From: Paenibacillus gyeongsangnamensis
GTDB taxonomy: Bacteria; Bacillota; Bacilli; Paenibacillales; NBRC-103111
Length of the DNA: 64,000 nt
Assembly: GCF_027533625.1 (NCBI RefSeq)
Contig: NZ_JAQAGZ010000003.1
Span: forward strand, 310,001 to 374,000
Reading direction: 5' to 3'
The notes under the pieces were generated by a model. The model was given only the letters and a program-made list of their open reading frames with translations, was not told the origin of the DNA and made no database searches. A program made the translations under genes and the position numbers. Shown one piece after another: positions 35,241-43,906 of this stretch (position 1 is its first letter; each line of letters begins with the position of its first letter).

Positions 35241-36128
35241 GTGGAACTCAGACAGCTGCAGTATTTTGTAAAGGTAGCCCGCAAACAACATGTGACGCAA
35301 GCGGCTGAGGAGCTGCATGTCGCACAATCGGCCGTCAGCCGGCAAATTCATCAGCTGGAGGAAGAGCTTGGCGTGCAGCTGTTCGTGCAAAAAGGGCGCA
35401 ATCTGCAGCTGACATCGGTAGGAAAGCTCTTTCTCGGACGGGTGGAGGGAATACTGACCGATCTCGAACGCGCTGTGAATGAAATTCACGAATATTTAGA
35501 CCCCGAATGCGGCGAAATCCGAATCGGCTTTCCCCACAGTCTCGGCATTTACCTTCTGCCTACCGTGGTGGCGCATTTCCGCAAAAATTATCCGAACGTC
35601 AAATTCCGTCTCCGGCAGGGGACGTTCAATAGCTTGATTCGGGACGTATATAAAGGCGAAATCGATCTGGCGTTCATTTCACCTTTTCCCGACAAGCATG
35701 AGCATGTGACAGGAGAGCTGCTGCTGAACGAGGAGCTGTACGCGATCGTTCCCCAGGGGCATGTGCTGGCGGAATACCAGACGATTCGTCTGGAGCAGCT
35801 GAAGGACGATTCCTTCGTCATGTTCAGCGAAGAGTATTCCCTGCGCACCATCGTGCTTGACGCGTGTCAGCAGGCGGGCTTCAGCCCGCAGATCGGCTTT
35901 GAAGGCGAGGAGACCGATACGATACGCGGGCTGGTTGCGGCGGGCATGGGCGTCAGCCTGCTGCCGGAGATGGCGCTGATGGAAATCAGCGAGCTGCAGC
36001 CGGTGAAGGTGCGCGTAACGGAGCCGCAAGTGACCCGAAGCATCGGACTTGTGCACCGCAAAGGAGAGAAGCTTCCACTGGTCGCGGAAGTGTTCAGACA
36101 ATTTCTGCTTGATTTTTTCGGGCATTAA
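35241..36128 (+). CDS. LysR family transcriptional regulator
   Basis: 295 residues from GTG 35241 (AAGGAG upstream). N-terminal [51 protein letters not shown]. The substrate-binding domain spans about 90-290 ([30 protein letters not shown] and [15 protein letters not shown]). Placed head to head with tpx, whose promoter it may control; the effector is unknown. Confidence 0.92.
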   Translation: MELRQLQYFVKVARKQHVTQAAEELHVAQSAVSRQIHQLEEELGVQLFVQKGRNLQLTSVGKLFLGRVEGILTDLERAVNEIHEYLDPECGEIRIGFPHSLGIYLLPTVVAHFRKNYPNVKFRLRQGTFNSLIRDVYKGEIDLAFISPFPDKHEHVTGELLLNEELYAIVPQGHVLAEYQTIRLEQLKDDSFVMFSEEYSLRTIVLDACQQAGFSPQIGFEGEETDTIRGLVAAGMGVSLLPEMALMEISELQPVKVRVTEPQVTRSIGLVHRKGEKLPLVAEVFRQFLLDFFGH

Positions 36129-36140
36129 ACACGGCGAACC

Positions 36141-36181
36141 GGCTCAAGGCGCTGTCCGTCCATCCGGAAGCCTTGAGCCTT
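36141..36181. terminator. Terminator between the LysR gene and the 48-aa gene
   Basis: GGCTCAAGGC/GCCTTGAGCC perfect ten-base arms around a 19-base loop; the T-tail is weak. Confidence 0.6.
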
Positions 36182-36229
36182 AAGTTCGTTTGTTGATTTA
36201 GAACCGGCACTCCTTCTCTTGCCTGCCGG

Positions 36230-36376
36230 TTAGAATGAGAACAATAAGCTGAGGGTCAATGCGCCTAACAGCCAATCCATTAACGGCACCTGCGACCAAC
36301 GGGTGCCGTTCGCATTCCGCTCAGCCTCTCTGGCATGTTCTAACATTTGCATTTCCAAATCGAACGGATTCAGCAT
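36230..36376 (-). CDS. Small membrane-anchored protein, 48 aa
   Basis: From ATG 36376 with GGAGGGG five bases upstream. A charged helix (MLNPFDLEMQMLEHAREAERNANG) is followed by one hydrophobic segment (PLMDWLLGALTLSLLFSF) ending at the stop: a C-tail anchor. Family not recognised. Lies opposite and upstream of the SgrR-like gene. Confidence 0.6.
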   Translation of the reverse strand: MLNPFDLEMQMLEHAREAERNANGTRWSQVPLMDWLLGALTLSLLFSF

Positions 36377-36544
36377 GATTACCCCTCCATAGAGCGCCTT
36401 ACGCTTTTAAGCATCGGCTTGACTCCGAATGTAGCGGCGTTAAGCTTGCCGCTTTCTGATTCTCATTATAGCTTGATAAAGATGAATAAAAAGTGTAGCA
36501 TATTTTATTATTTCTTCATCTTTTGTCGAGAGGAGGAATGTCTG

Positions 36545-38353
36545 CTGGACTTCTATTATTTACAGCTGCGCAAGCGCTATCCCGGTGTCCGGGAGCGTGA
36601 GGAGCTCCCTATTACGCTGCCGGAGCTGGCCGGAATTTTTCAATGCTCGAGCCGGAACGTGAATCTGGTGATTAGGCGGATGGAGGAGGCGGAGTGGATC
36701 CGGTGGATACCTGGCCGGGGCCGCGGGCATCTGTCCAGGATCGTCTTCCTGGTGCCGGTGGAGAGCGTTGTGCTGGAGAGGGCGCAAGGCTTTGTGGAAA
36801 AAGGCGACATTCAGCAGGCGTTCGCTTTCCTGGAGGAGCAGTCGCATCTGCCGTCGGTCAAGGACCGGTTCGTCTACTGGCTCGACACCCATTTCGGATA
36901 CCGCCCCGAGGTGAAGGGAGAGGAACGGACCGATGCGCTTCGCCTGCCTTACAGCAAGCCGGTTCATTGTCTCGATCCCGCAATGCTGACCTTTGTGGTC
37001 GAATCGCACATAGCACAGCAAATTTTCGATACGCTGGTGAAGTACAATCTTAAGACGGAAGAGATCGAAGGCGGCTTGGCTCATTATTGGACGACATGCG
37101 AGAATGGGACGCGTTGGACATTTTATTTGCGCAAAGGCGTTTATTTTCACAACGGCCGGGAAATGACGTCCCACGATGTCCGGTTTACGCTGGAGCGGCT
37201 TCAAAGCGAGGAGCTGCGCTCTCCGTTTCGCTGGCTGTTCTCCGATGTGCTGGAGGTAAGTACGGTCGACCGGTATACCGTGTCGATGAAGCTCCGGCGG
37301 CCTAACCCGCTGTTTCTTCATCATTTGAGCTTCGACCGGGCTTCGATCGTGCCCGAGGATGCCGTGAGCCAGCTGGGACCGGCCTTCCGCCGCACCCCTG
37401 TAGGGACGGGGCCCTTCAAGGTGCAGCAGCATGACGAGAACATGCTTGTGCTGGAGGCTTTCTCCCGCTATTACGATAAGAGGGCGCACCTGGATCGCAT
37501 CGAGATCTGGTACACGCCGGAATTGATGCGTAAAGCCAGCTGCATCGATTCTCCTGCTTATATGATGCGGTATCAGGAAAACCGCGGATCGGAAATCCCG
37601 AAGGATTGGAAAGTGATCGAAACGATCGGACGGGACTGCAGCTTTATTATATTTAATCTCAATATTCCCGGACCCCAGCGGCAGCTGGCCTTCCGGAAGG
37701 CGTTCATGCACGGGGTGGACCGGCAGCGGTTGATCCCGCCGGGCGAAGAAGAGAGGACGGCGTTTGCCAGGTGGTTTTACGCCGTGGACCAGGAACGCAG
37801 CAATACCGATGACCAGTATGAACCTATTCTGGCGAGGCGGTATTTGGCTGAGAGCGGCTACGAGGGCGAGACGTTGATCTTGTCGGTATCGAAAGGATTC
37901 GCTGAGATGGCGGAAGCGATTGCTTCCCAGCTTGCCGGTATCGGAATCCGGATCGAGATCCGGGAGCTTGTTCCCGGCTGGCAGGACTACGGGTTCGATC
38001 CGATCCGCAGCGCTCATCTCAGCTTAAGACGCAATGTGCTGGATCACGATCTGGAGCTGTCGATCATCGAATTGTTCCTCTCGGATCAATGCAGCGTTCG
38101 GACTCATTTGGGGGAGGAGCTGCAGCAGCAAACCGATTGGCTGATCAGCCGCATGTATCAAGAAGGGTCTCCGCTGACGCGGGAGGGCTATTTGAACCGG
38201 CTGCAGCAGCTTATTCGCGAGGAGGCCCATGTCTTTTTCCTGTTCCAGCATACGCAGAGGACCGTATTTCATCCTTCCCTAAAGAACGTGTCTTTGAATG
38301 CCCTGGGCTGGGTACAGTTCCGCGAGCTGTGGTTCGAGCCGATAGCTCATTGA
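36545..38353 (+). CDS. SgrR-family regulator with peptide-binding-protein domain; probable CTG start
   Basis: About 602 residues. N-terminus LDFYYLQLRKRYPG and LPELAGIFQCSSRNVNLVIRRMEEAEWIRWIPGRGRGHLS form the SgrR winged helix; residues about 165-590 are an SBP_bac_5 solute-binding domain (GTRWTFYLRKGVYFHNGREMTSHDVRFTLERL, FLFQHTQRTVFHPSLKNVS). AGGAGG at 36531-36536 has an in-frame CTG at 36545 eight bases away; the nearest ATG in frame (36482) has no site. SgrR in E. coli senses glucose-phosphate stress; here a sugar or peptide ligand is likely but unknown. Confidence 0.85.
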   Translation: MDFYYLQLRKRYPGVREREELPITLPELAGIFQCSSRNVNLVIRRMEEAEWIRWIPGRGRGHLSRIVFLVPVESVVLERAQGFVEKGDIQQAFAFLEEQSHLPSVKDRFVYWLDTHFGYRPEVKGEERTDALRLPYSKPVHCLDPAMLTFVVESHIAQQIFDTLVKYNLKTEEIEGGLAHYWTTCENGTRWTFYLRKGVYFHNGREMTSHDVRFTLERLQSEELRSPFRWLFSDVLEVSTVDRYTVSMKLRRPNPLFLHHLSFDRASIVPEDAVSQLGPAFRRTPVGTGPFKVQQHDENMLVLEAFSRYYDKRAHLDRIEIWYTPELMRKASCIDSPAYMMRYQENRGSEIPKDWKVIETIGRDCSFIIFNLNIPGPQRQLAFRKAFMHGVDRQRLIPPGEEERTAFARWFYAVDQERSNTDDQYEPILARRYLAESGYEGETLILSVSKGFAEMAEAIASQLAGIGIRIEIRELVPGWQDYGFDPIRSAHLSLRRNVLDHDLELSIIELFLSDQCSVRTHLGEELQQQTDWLISRMYQEGSPLTREGYLNRLQQLIREEAHVFFLFQHTQRTVFHPSLKNVSLNALGWVQFRELWFEPIAH

Positions 38354-38431
38354 CCTCTTGATGGACGCTCGCGCAGCCCGTCTGCCGATTTGCGCGGGGT
38401 AGGCTAGGCTTCCGGAGCATCCATTGAACAC

Positions 38432-38469
38432 AAAAAGTCCTGCCGATGTGTCACCGGCAGGTCTCTTTT
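38432..38469 (+). terminator. Terminator of the SgrR-like gene
   Basis: CCTGCCG/CGGCAGG stem with TCTCTTTTGG tail; repeat R1 copy D follows within a few bases. Confidence 0.75.
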
Positions 38470-38471
38470 GG

Positions 38472-38535
38472 TTGATAAACCTTGATAAACGCGCTGGTCC
38501 TTGTAAGACAAGGACGGCGTAGCTGTTTATCCTGG
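38472..38535 (+). repeat. R1 interspersed repeat, copy D
   Basis: About 64 bp: TTGATAAA joined straight to CCTTGATAAACG, so the middle of R1 (TATAAG hairpin and GCTTCGCATCAA) is deleted. Right outer arm has TGTTTATC, giving a G-U pair. Between the convergent SgrR-like and zinc-peptidase genes. Confidence 0.88.
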
Positions 38536-38541
38536 CATGAT

Positions 38542-39228
38542 TTAATCGTCGTTGCGGTTGGTGAAGATCATGATGTACTTGAGCAGCTCGAGCACCGAGA
38601 TCAGCGCAGCAGCCACATAAGTGAGCGCGGCGGCGTTCAGCACCTTCGCAACGCCCCGTTCTTCGTCATTGGTGATGTAGCCTTCGGCCACCATCAAATC
38701 CCGGGCGCGGCTGCTGGCATTGAATTCGACCGGCAGCGTCACGATTTGGAAGGCGACGGCTGCGGAGAAGAAGATGATCCCGATGCCGAGCAGGAAGTTG
38801 AACTGCTGGAAGAACAAGCCTGCGAGAATGAGCAGCGGGGCGACACCCGAAGCAAAATTCACGACAGGAAACATATTATGGCGAAGGGCCAGCATCGGAT
38901 AATGCACCTTGTGCTGGATCGCGTGGCCGACCTCGTGGCAGGCGACCGATACGGCCGAGATCGTGCTTTCATAGTAGACCGGCTCGGACAAGCGGACTAC
39001 CCGCTGCGTCGGATCGTAATGGTCCGTCAGGGCGCCGGGTACCGGCTCGACCGGCACATCGTACAATCCGTTGGCATCCAGCAGGCGCCGCGCGGCTTCA
39101 TATCCGGTCATTCCGGATTGAACCGGTACATCGGACCACTTGTTGAAGGTCCCCTTCACCCGAAACTGAGCCCAAAGCGAAAGGCCGAAGGCGATAAAAA
39201 TCAAAATATCCATTGGGTGAAAAAACAT
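38542..39228 (-). CDS. Membrane zinc metallopeptidase, YugP type (PF04298)
   Basis: 228 residues from ATG 39228. Zinc-binding HExxH in SAVSVACHEVGHAIQHKVH, flanked by an N-terminal span (MFFHPMDILIFIAFGLSLWAQF) and two later spans (NFASGVAPLLILAGLFF, LLGIGIIFFSAAVAFQIVTLPVEFNAS). GGAGG lies 11 bases upstream. Substrate unknown; B. subtilis YugP is the reference. Confidence 0.9.
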   Translation of the reverse strand: MFFHPMDILIFIAFGLSLWAQFRVKGTFNKWSDVPVQSGMTGYEAARRLLDANGLYDVPVEPVPGALTDHYDPTQRVVRLSEPVYYESTISAVSVACHEVGHAIQHKVHYPMLALRHNMFPVVNFASGVAPLLILAGLFFQQFNFLLGIGIIFFSAAVAFQIVTLPVEFNASSRARDLMVAEGYITNDEERGVAKVLNAAALTYVAAALISVLELLKYIMIFTNRNDD

Positions 39229-39254
39229 TGAGCGCTCATCCTCCAAGTAATGAA

Positions 39255-39686
39255 TTAGGAAAGGGGGCTTTTGCCGAGCAGCAGCAGCAGCGCCTCGATG
39301 CAGGCTGCGGCGGACGGGGTCAGCATCTTATGAAGATTCTTGAGCTGGGACGGCTTCAGCTTCTCAACAAGCACTTCGGCTTCCTTCGCTTCCTTCTCGA
39401 CCTGCTGAATGAGATGCTGTAAGGATGTAAGCTTATCTGTCACCAGATCATCGTGGCTTACCTTATTCCATTGGGCCAAGGAAGCCTTGATTTCTTCTAA
39501 GGTATATTTCTCCCTTTTCATACTTTCAATACGTTTCAGCCGGGCTAAGGTTTCATCGTTGTACAAGCGATAATTCGTATCGGAACGCTTCTCCGGCTCG
39601 ATCAGTCCAAGCTTGGTATAATAATCGATTGTTCTGGGGCTGACTTCCGACAAACGGGCCAGCTCTCCAATTTTATAAAGATTCAT
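39255..39686 (-). CDS. MerR family transcriptional regulator
   Basis: 143 residues. HTH_MerR: LYKIGELARLSEVSPRTIDYYTKLGLIEPEKRSDTNYRLYNDETLARLKRIESMKREKYTLEEIK, then a coiled-coil dimer helix (HLIQQVEKEAKEAEVLVEKLKPS) and a hydrophobic tail. No Cys pair for metals, so the effector is unknown. GAGGTG lies 16 bases upstream. Upstream of the zinc peptidase gene by 26 bases, so the two may share a transcript. Confidence 0.88.
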   Translation of the reverse strand: MNLYKIGELARLSEVSPRTIDYYTKLGLIEPEKRSDTNYRLYNDETLARLKRIESMKREKYTLEEIKASLAQWNKVSHDDLVTDKLTSLQHLIQQVEKEAKEAEVLVEKLKPSQLKNLHKMLTPSAAACIEALLLLLGKSPLS

Positions 39687-40016
39687 AACCCCATAATTCT
39701 CACCTCATTAATGGAATGTAATGAATTGCTCTTGTCTCGCACTGGTTTCAAACGCTTCTTATATAGTATGATACTCCATCAAAAACCGTACAGTCAAACG
39801 TTATGCTTTGGTTAAGCTTTCATGGAAGTGATGCAAACGCTCAAGCAGGTTCATGTTAGGTTTAAATGCGCCTAAACTAAAGGAGCTTCACGTAGCTGGC
39901 CTTCTTTCATGTCATGTTTACCATGTATTTCATAAAATATGGACAACAAAACCGAACTATGCATATTATATGTTAGGTTATTTTTCGTTTTTAACGGTTT
40001 GTTAACGAAAAACCTA
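39687..40016. other. Intergenic stretch between merR and amt
   Basis: AT-rich. The only structure I can see is an inverted repeat TTTTTCGTT (39981) and AACGAAAAA (40004) with a 14-base spacer just upstream of the amt -35. No open frame looks coding. Confidence 0.5.
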
Positions 40017-40045
40017 TTGCCAAAACCATATGAGCTGTATATAAT
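40017..40045 (+). promoter_or_regulatory. Promoter of amt
   Basis: TTGCCA, 17 bases, TATAAT; expected start about 40052. Confidence 0.65.
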
Positions 40046-40066
40046 GACATTAAGGATTTCAAAAAA

Positions 40067-40083
40067 TGTTATAAAAACTAACA
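40067..40083 (+). promoter_or_regulatory. TnrA/GlnR box in the amt leader
   Basis: TGTTA-TAAAAAC-TAACA fits the consensus TGTNA-N7-TNACA exactly. It lies about 15-31 bases downstream of the predicted start, a position where binding would repress rather than activate. Confidence 0.8.
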
Positions 40084-40103
40084 TTGATAAGGAAGTGGTC
40101 ACG

Positions 40104-41495
40104 ATGTTAAAGAAATTGCTCTTTTCCGCCGGACTCATGTCAGTTCTCGTGCCGAGTATGGCATTTGCCGCTGACGATGCGACGCCGGCTCAGCTCCAAA
40201 GCGCTATTGACGCCGTGTGGGTCATGCTCGCCGCCATCCTCGTTATTTTCATGCAAGCGGGCTTTGCGCTCCTCGAAGCCGGCTCGACACGGATGAAAAA
40301 TGCGGGCCATGTTGCAGGGAAAACGGTTCTTACGTTCGGTCTTTGCGCCATCGCCTTTTGGGCTGTCGGCTTCGGGCTCGCTTTCGGCGACGGCAACAGC
40401 TTCTTCGGAACTACAGGGTTTTTCCTGAACGGCTCGGAGGATCAAGCCAAGGCTGCCTTCAGCTCGCTGAGCTTCTCCGATATTCCGATTGCGATCAAGT
40501 TTTTGTTCCAGTTAGCTTTTGCGGGCGTATCTCTGGCTATCGCCTGGGGCGGCTTCGCAGAGCGCGGCAAGCTGCCGGTTTACTTTATCTTCGGCATCTT
40601 GTTTACGGTCATCATTTATCCGGTTGTAGCCCACTGGGTATGGGGCGGCGGGTGGTTATCCAAGATCGGCATGCAGGACTTTGCAGGCTCGACGGTCGTT
40701 CACCTGCAAGGCGCTACAGCAGCACTCGTAGCTACGTTGCTCCTCAAGCCGCGGATCGGCAAATATAACAAAGACAAGACGCCCAACCTGATTCCGGGAC
40801 ATAACCAAGTGCTTTCGGTGCTCGGCGTTATCATTCTCTGGATCGGCTGGTTCGGCTTTAACCCGGGCTCTACGCTCAGCGCCATGGGCGACGGCTTCTT
40901 CGGCTACATCGCGATGACAACGAACCTGGCGGCAGCGGCTGGTGCGGTAGCGGCCCTCGTGGTATCCTGGATGTACTTCGGCAAGGCGGATATTCCCAGC
41001 ATGCTGAACGGCGTACTCGCGGCACTTGTGGCCATCACCGCTTCCTGCGCCTTCGTAACGCCGAGGGATGCAATTATCATCGGCGCGGTCTCCGGAATCC
41101 TTACCTTCTTCACTTCGCAGTGGTTTGAGAAAGCGGGTATCGACGATCCGGTCTTTGCCTTCTCCGTACACGGTATCGCTGGGATTTGGGGAACGCTGTC
41201 TACCGGGCTGTTCGCAACGCCGGAGCTCGTTGCGAAGGTGGCGGTAGGTAAGCCGGGCTTATTCTACGGCGGCGGACTCGAGCAATTGGGCGTGCAGGCG
41301 CTGGGCGTGTTCGGAGCCTTCCTGTTCGTACTCGTCCTCTCGTTCATCATCCTGTACATCTTGAAAGCGACGATCGGTCTTCGCGTAACGGAAGAAGAAG
41401 AAATTATCGGTTTGGACCTTTCCGAGCACGGCACGTACGGTTATCCCGAGCAAATGAAAAAAGCTCAAGCCGGCGGAGCGGCCCAAACCGTCTAA
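40104..41495 (+). CDS. amt: Ammonium transporter (Amt/Mep/Rh)
   Basis: Moves ammonium across the membrane. 463 residues from ATG 40104 with AAGGAAGTGG upstream; a longer frame to 39939 is unsupported. A cleavable signal peptide (LLFSAGLMSVLVPSMAFA) is typical of AmtB, followed by 11 spans with QAGFALLEAGSTRMKNAGHVAGK, the HLQGATAALVATLLL and VFAFSVHGIAGIWGTLSTGLF twin His sites. No glnK/PII gene follows; instead a DUF294 gene starts 34 bases later. Confidence 0.96.
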   Translation: MLKKLLFSAGLMSVLVPSMAFAADDATPAQLQSAIDAVWVMLAAILVIFMQAGFALLEAGSTRMKNAGHVAGKTVLTFGLCAIAFWAVGFGLAFGDGNSFFGTTGFFLNGSEDQAKAAFSSLSFSDIPIAIKFLFQLAFAGVSLAIAWGGFAERGKLPVYFIFGILFTVIIYPVVAHWVWGGGWLSKIGMQDFAGSTVVHLQGATAALVATLLLKPRIGKYNKDKTPNLIPGHNQVLSVLGVIILWIGWFGFNPGSTLSAMGDGFFGYIAMTTNLAAAAGAVAALVVSWMYFGKADIPSMLNGVLAALVAITASCAFVTPRDAIIIGAVSGILTFFTSQWFEKAGIDDPVFAFSVHGIAGIWGTLSTGLFATPELVAKVAVGKPGLFYGGGLEQLGVQALGVFGAFLFVLVLSFIILYILKATIGLRVTEEEEIIGLDLSEHGTYGYPEQMKKAQAGGAAQTV

Positions 41496-41529
41496 GCGGA
41501 AAAAATAAAGCTATGAAGGGGATGCCGTT

Positions 41530-42609
41530 ATGGAACGACTCTCATTGGAAATGATCGCGCAGGAAGTCGGCGAAGCGTCCGGGATCGGGGAGCTTAGAGA
41601 CTTTCGGGATCGAATCCATGAAGCGTTCCAGCGGCATCTCCTTTTCTCCTATCCGTTCGAATGGAACCATGACGTCAATGCGATGCATGACGCGATCATA
41701 CGACGCGTGATCCGTTTGGCGCTGGGCGAGATGGAGGCGGAAGGCTTCGGCCGGCCACCCGTCGCTTACGGTTTCCTGCTGTTCGGCAGCGGGGGACGGG
41801 CCGAGCAGACGCTATGGAGCGACCAGGACAACGGACTGGTCTATGCGGATTCCGGGGACGAGGGGATCCGGACGGCTAGCGCAGCTTATTTTGCCGAGCT
41901 GGCGAACAAGGTGTCCGCAGGCTTGATGGGTGCCGGTTATCCGCCCTGCAGCGGGAATGTCATTTGCACGAATGACATGTGGCGCAAGCCCTTGTCCGCT
42001 TATAAGGACATGTTGAGGCATTGGCTTTCCGAACCGGATTGGGAGCATGTCCGCTACCTGCTCATTGCGGCGGATGTCCGCGTGATCGAGGGCGACGAAA
42101 GTCTGGGCCAAGCCTTGAAGGACCCATTGTACGATTGCGTAAAAAGCCATCCTGCCATGCTGGAGCATCTGCTGCAAAATACGCTGCATCATAAAATTTC
42201 GCTCGGCGTCTTCGGTCAGCTGATTAGAGAACGATACGGGGAGGACGCAGGAGGCGTCGATATCAAGTACGGCGCCTATATTCCCATCGTCAACGGGATT
42301 CGTCTCCTGGCCATCGAAGCGGAAATCCGGGAATCTTCCACGGTGGAACGGATTCGCCGATTGGTCGAGAAGGGCGTGGTGGAGGAAGAAATCGGAAGCG
42401 ACTGGCTTGAAGCGCTCTCGATCGCTTTGAAGCTTCGTTCGCTGACGCCTTACCAGGTGGAGGACGGGCAATATTCCACGAGGGGGAAGCTGAAGCCGGA
42501 GCTCCTCACTAAGGAACGGATCAATGAGCTGAAGCTGTGTCTGAGAATCGGCAGCGATTTGCAAAAATATGTAAAGAAAAGCGTTCTTAAAGAGATGGAA
42601 AAAGGTTAG
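41530..42609 (+). CDS. DUF294 nucleotidyltransferase-like protein
   Basis: 359 residues. The nucleotidyltransferase motif is GSGGRAEQTLWSDQDNGLVY (about 95-115), the G-S-x-R-x-E...D-x-D form of GlnD-like enzymes, with a preceding substrate segment. The second half is the DUF294_C helical domain. GlnD-type relatives modify PII proteins; here no PII gene is near, so the target is unknown. GAAGGGG ribosome site 34 bases after amt suggests one operon with it. Confidence 0.88.
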   Translation: MERLSLEMIAQEVGEASGIGELRDFRDRIHEAFQRHLLFSYPFEWNHDVNAMHDAIIRRVIRLALGEMEAEGFGRPPVAYGFLLFGSGGRAEQTLWSDQDNGLVYADSGDEGIRTASAAYFAELANKVSAGLMGAGYPPCSGNVICTNDMWRKPLSAYKDMLRHWLSEPDWEHVRYLLIAADVRVIEGDESLGQALKDPLYDCVKSHPAMLEHLLQNTLHHKISLGVFGQLIRERYGEDAGGVDIKYGAYIPIVNGIRLLAIEAEIRESSTVERIRRLVEKGVVEEEIGSDWLEALSIALKLRSLTPYQVEDGQYSTRGKLKPELLTKERINELKLCLRIGSDLQKYVKKSVLKEMEKG

Positions 42610-42619
42610 GTGAATCGGG

Positions 42620-43354
42620 ATGAAGGATATGAGGATGGCCGGGAGGATGTGGCATCTCTATAAAATGGGTGGCATTACTCCAGCCATTACTTCGATGTTC
42701 GACGCGCAGAGCGCCCAGCAGATGGCCTTCATCCGGTCCATCGTGAAGGAGCAGCGCAAAAATTCATTGTACGAAATTCCTTTGGATACATTGGAGCTGG
42801 TTGTGTTCGATCTCGAAACGACCGGTTTTTCTCCGTATAACGGGGATGAGATCATTTCCTTCGGCGCTGTGGCCGTCCAAGGCCACCACATGCTGCAGGA
42901 GGAGCGGTTCTACAGTCTCGTCAACCCAAAACGGGCGATTCCGGACGAGATTGAAGCGCTGACGGGAATCACGAACGGCATGGTGAAGGATGCCCCCGAC
43001 CTGCTCCATGCGCTGCGCGGCTTTCTGGAATTCGTGCAGCAGAAGGTCCTCATTGCCCACGGATCCGGACACGACAAGCACTTCTTGAATTCCGCGCTGT
43101 GGCGCACGTCCAAGATCAACTTGTCGCACCGTCTCCTGGATACGATGATGATCGGCAAGTGGCTGAATCCGAAGCTGAAGCGGTACGATCTCGATACGAT
43201 GCTGGATTGGTACGGGATCGAGGTGACGCAGAGGCATCATGCGCTGGAGGATGCCTTTATGACTGCGCGCCTGTGGGGCAAGATGCTGCTGGAAATCAGG
43301 TCGCGGGATGTAAAGACGCTGGGCGATCTGTACGCCCATTTGAGCCATCATTAA
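42620..43354 (+). CDS. DnaQ-like 3'-5' exonuclease (PolC epsilon type)
   Basis: 244 residues, starting ten bases after the DUF294 stop. RNase T/DnaQ fold with DEDDh residues: VVFDLETTGFSP (D, E), FLNSALWRTSK and the H in TQRHHALEDAFMTARL (HxxxxD). About 70 residues of basic N-terminus precede it. Probably removes nucleotides from DNA or RNA; role in this operon unknown. Confidence 0.87.
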   Translation: MKDMRMAGRMWHLYKMGGITPAITSMFDAQSAQQMAFIRSIVKEQRKNSLYEIPLDTLELVVFDLETTGFSPYNGDEIISFGAVAVQGHHMLQEERFYSLVNPKRAIPDEIEALTGITNGMVKDAPDLLHALRGFLEFVQQKVLIAHGSGHDKHFLNSALWRTSKINLSHRLLDTMMIGKWLNPKLKRYDLDTMLDWYGIEVTQRHHALEDAFMTARLWGKMLLEIRSRDVKTLGDLYAHLSHH

Positions 43355-43410
43355 ATCTTCGGATGCCGCGGCTGGGCGCATCGTGAAGATTTTTTTGTGT
43401 TTCTTACGGT

Positions 43411-43854
43411 TTAACCGGCTCCGGAAAGGATCCGAAGCGGCCTGTACATTATGGTGCCATCCTTATTCATATAGGCAAAAGCCCGAACGTCCGGATGTCC
43501 CGGAACGGCGAGCGAGACGATCCAGTGGCTGGGCAGCGTATGCCACTCCGTGGCTAGATCCTCCTCGGAAGGGACGGCAGCCGTCCGGGGATGGGAGTGC
43601 ACAAGACCGACTAGCTCCAGCGATGGTTCGAGCCGCATCAGGCACTGGACCGTGTCGAGCCCGTCCATTAGGAAATGATGCGAAGGGTCTTGCGCCCGGT
43701 TGCGGACCGGCAGCCACTGCATCGCCCTAACAACCGTACCGTCCGGCTCTCGGACGCCTCCCAGAAAGCCGCAGGCCTCCCGAGGAAGCTCCGATTCGCA
43801 ATGGGCAATGACCCGCCGAAGCAGCATTTCGTCGATGATGATAAGGTCAGTCAT
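43411..43854 (-). CDS. JAMM/MPN domain metallopeptidase, M67 type
   Basis: 147 residues from ATG 43854 (AGAGG six bases upstream). JAMM zinc site: E in REACGFLGG, HSHP in LVGLVHSHPRTAAVPSEEDLA (HxHx7Sx2D). In bacteria such proteins deconjugate ubiquitin-like or thiocarboxylate carriers (for example CysO- or ThiS-type). No ubiquitin-like gene is adjacent. Confidence 0.85.
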   Translation of the reverse strand: MTDLIIIDEMLLRRVIAHCESELPREACGFLGGVREPDGTVVRAMQWLPVRNRAQDPSHHFLMDGLDTVQCLMRLEPSLELVGLVHSHPRTAAVPSEEDLATEWHTLPSHWIVSLAVPGHPDVRAFAYMNKDGTIMYRPLRILSGAG

Positions 43855-43906
43855 CGGAAACCTCTTTTTAGCTTCCATTATACATCCGACCTTCGCCGCT
43901 TCCAAG

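Noticed and set aside
36560-38017. 485-codon minus-strand frame opposite the SgrR-like gene
   Set aside because: No recognisable family, biased composition and no ribosome site; the plus strand carries clear SgrR and SBP_bac_5 domains.
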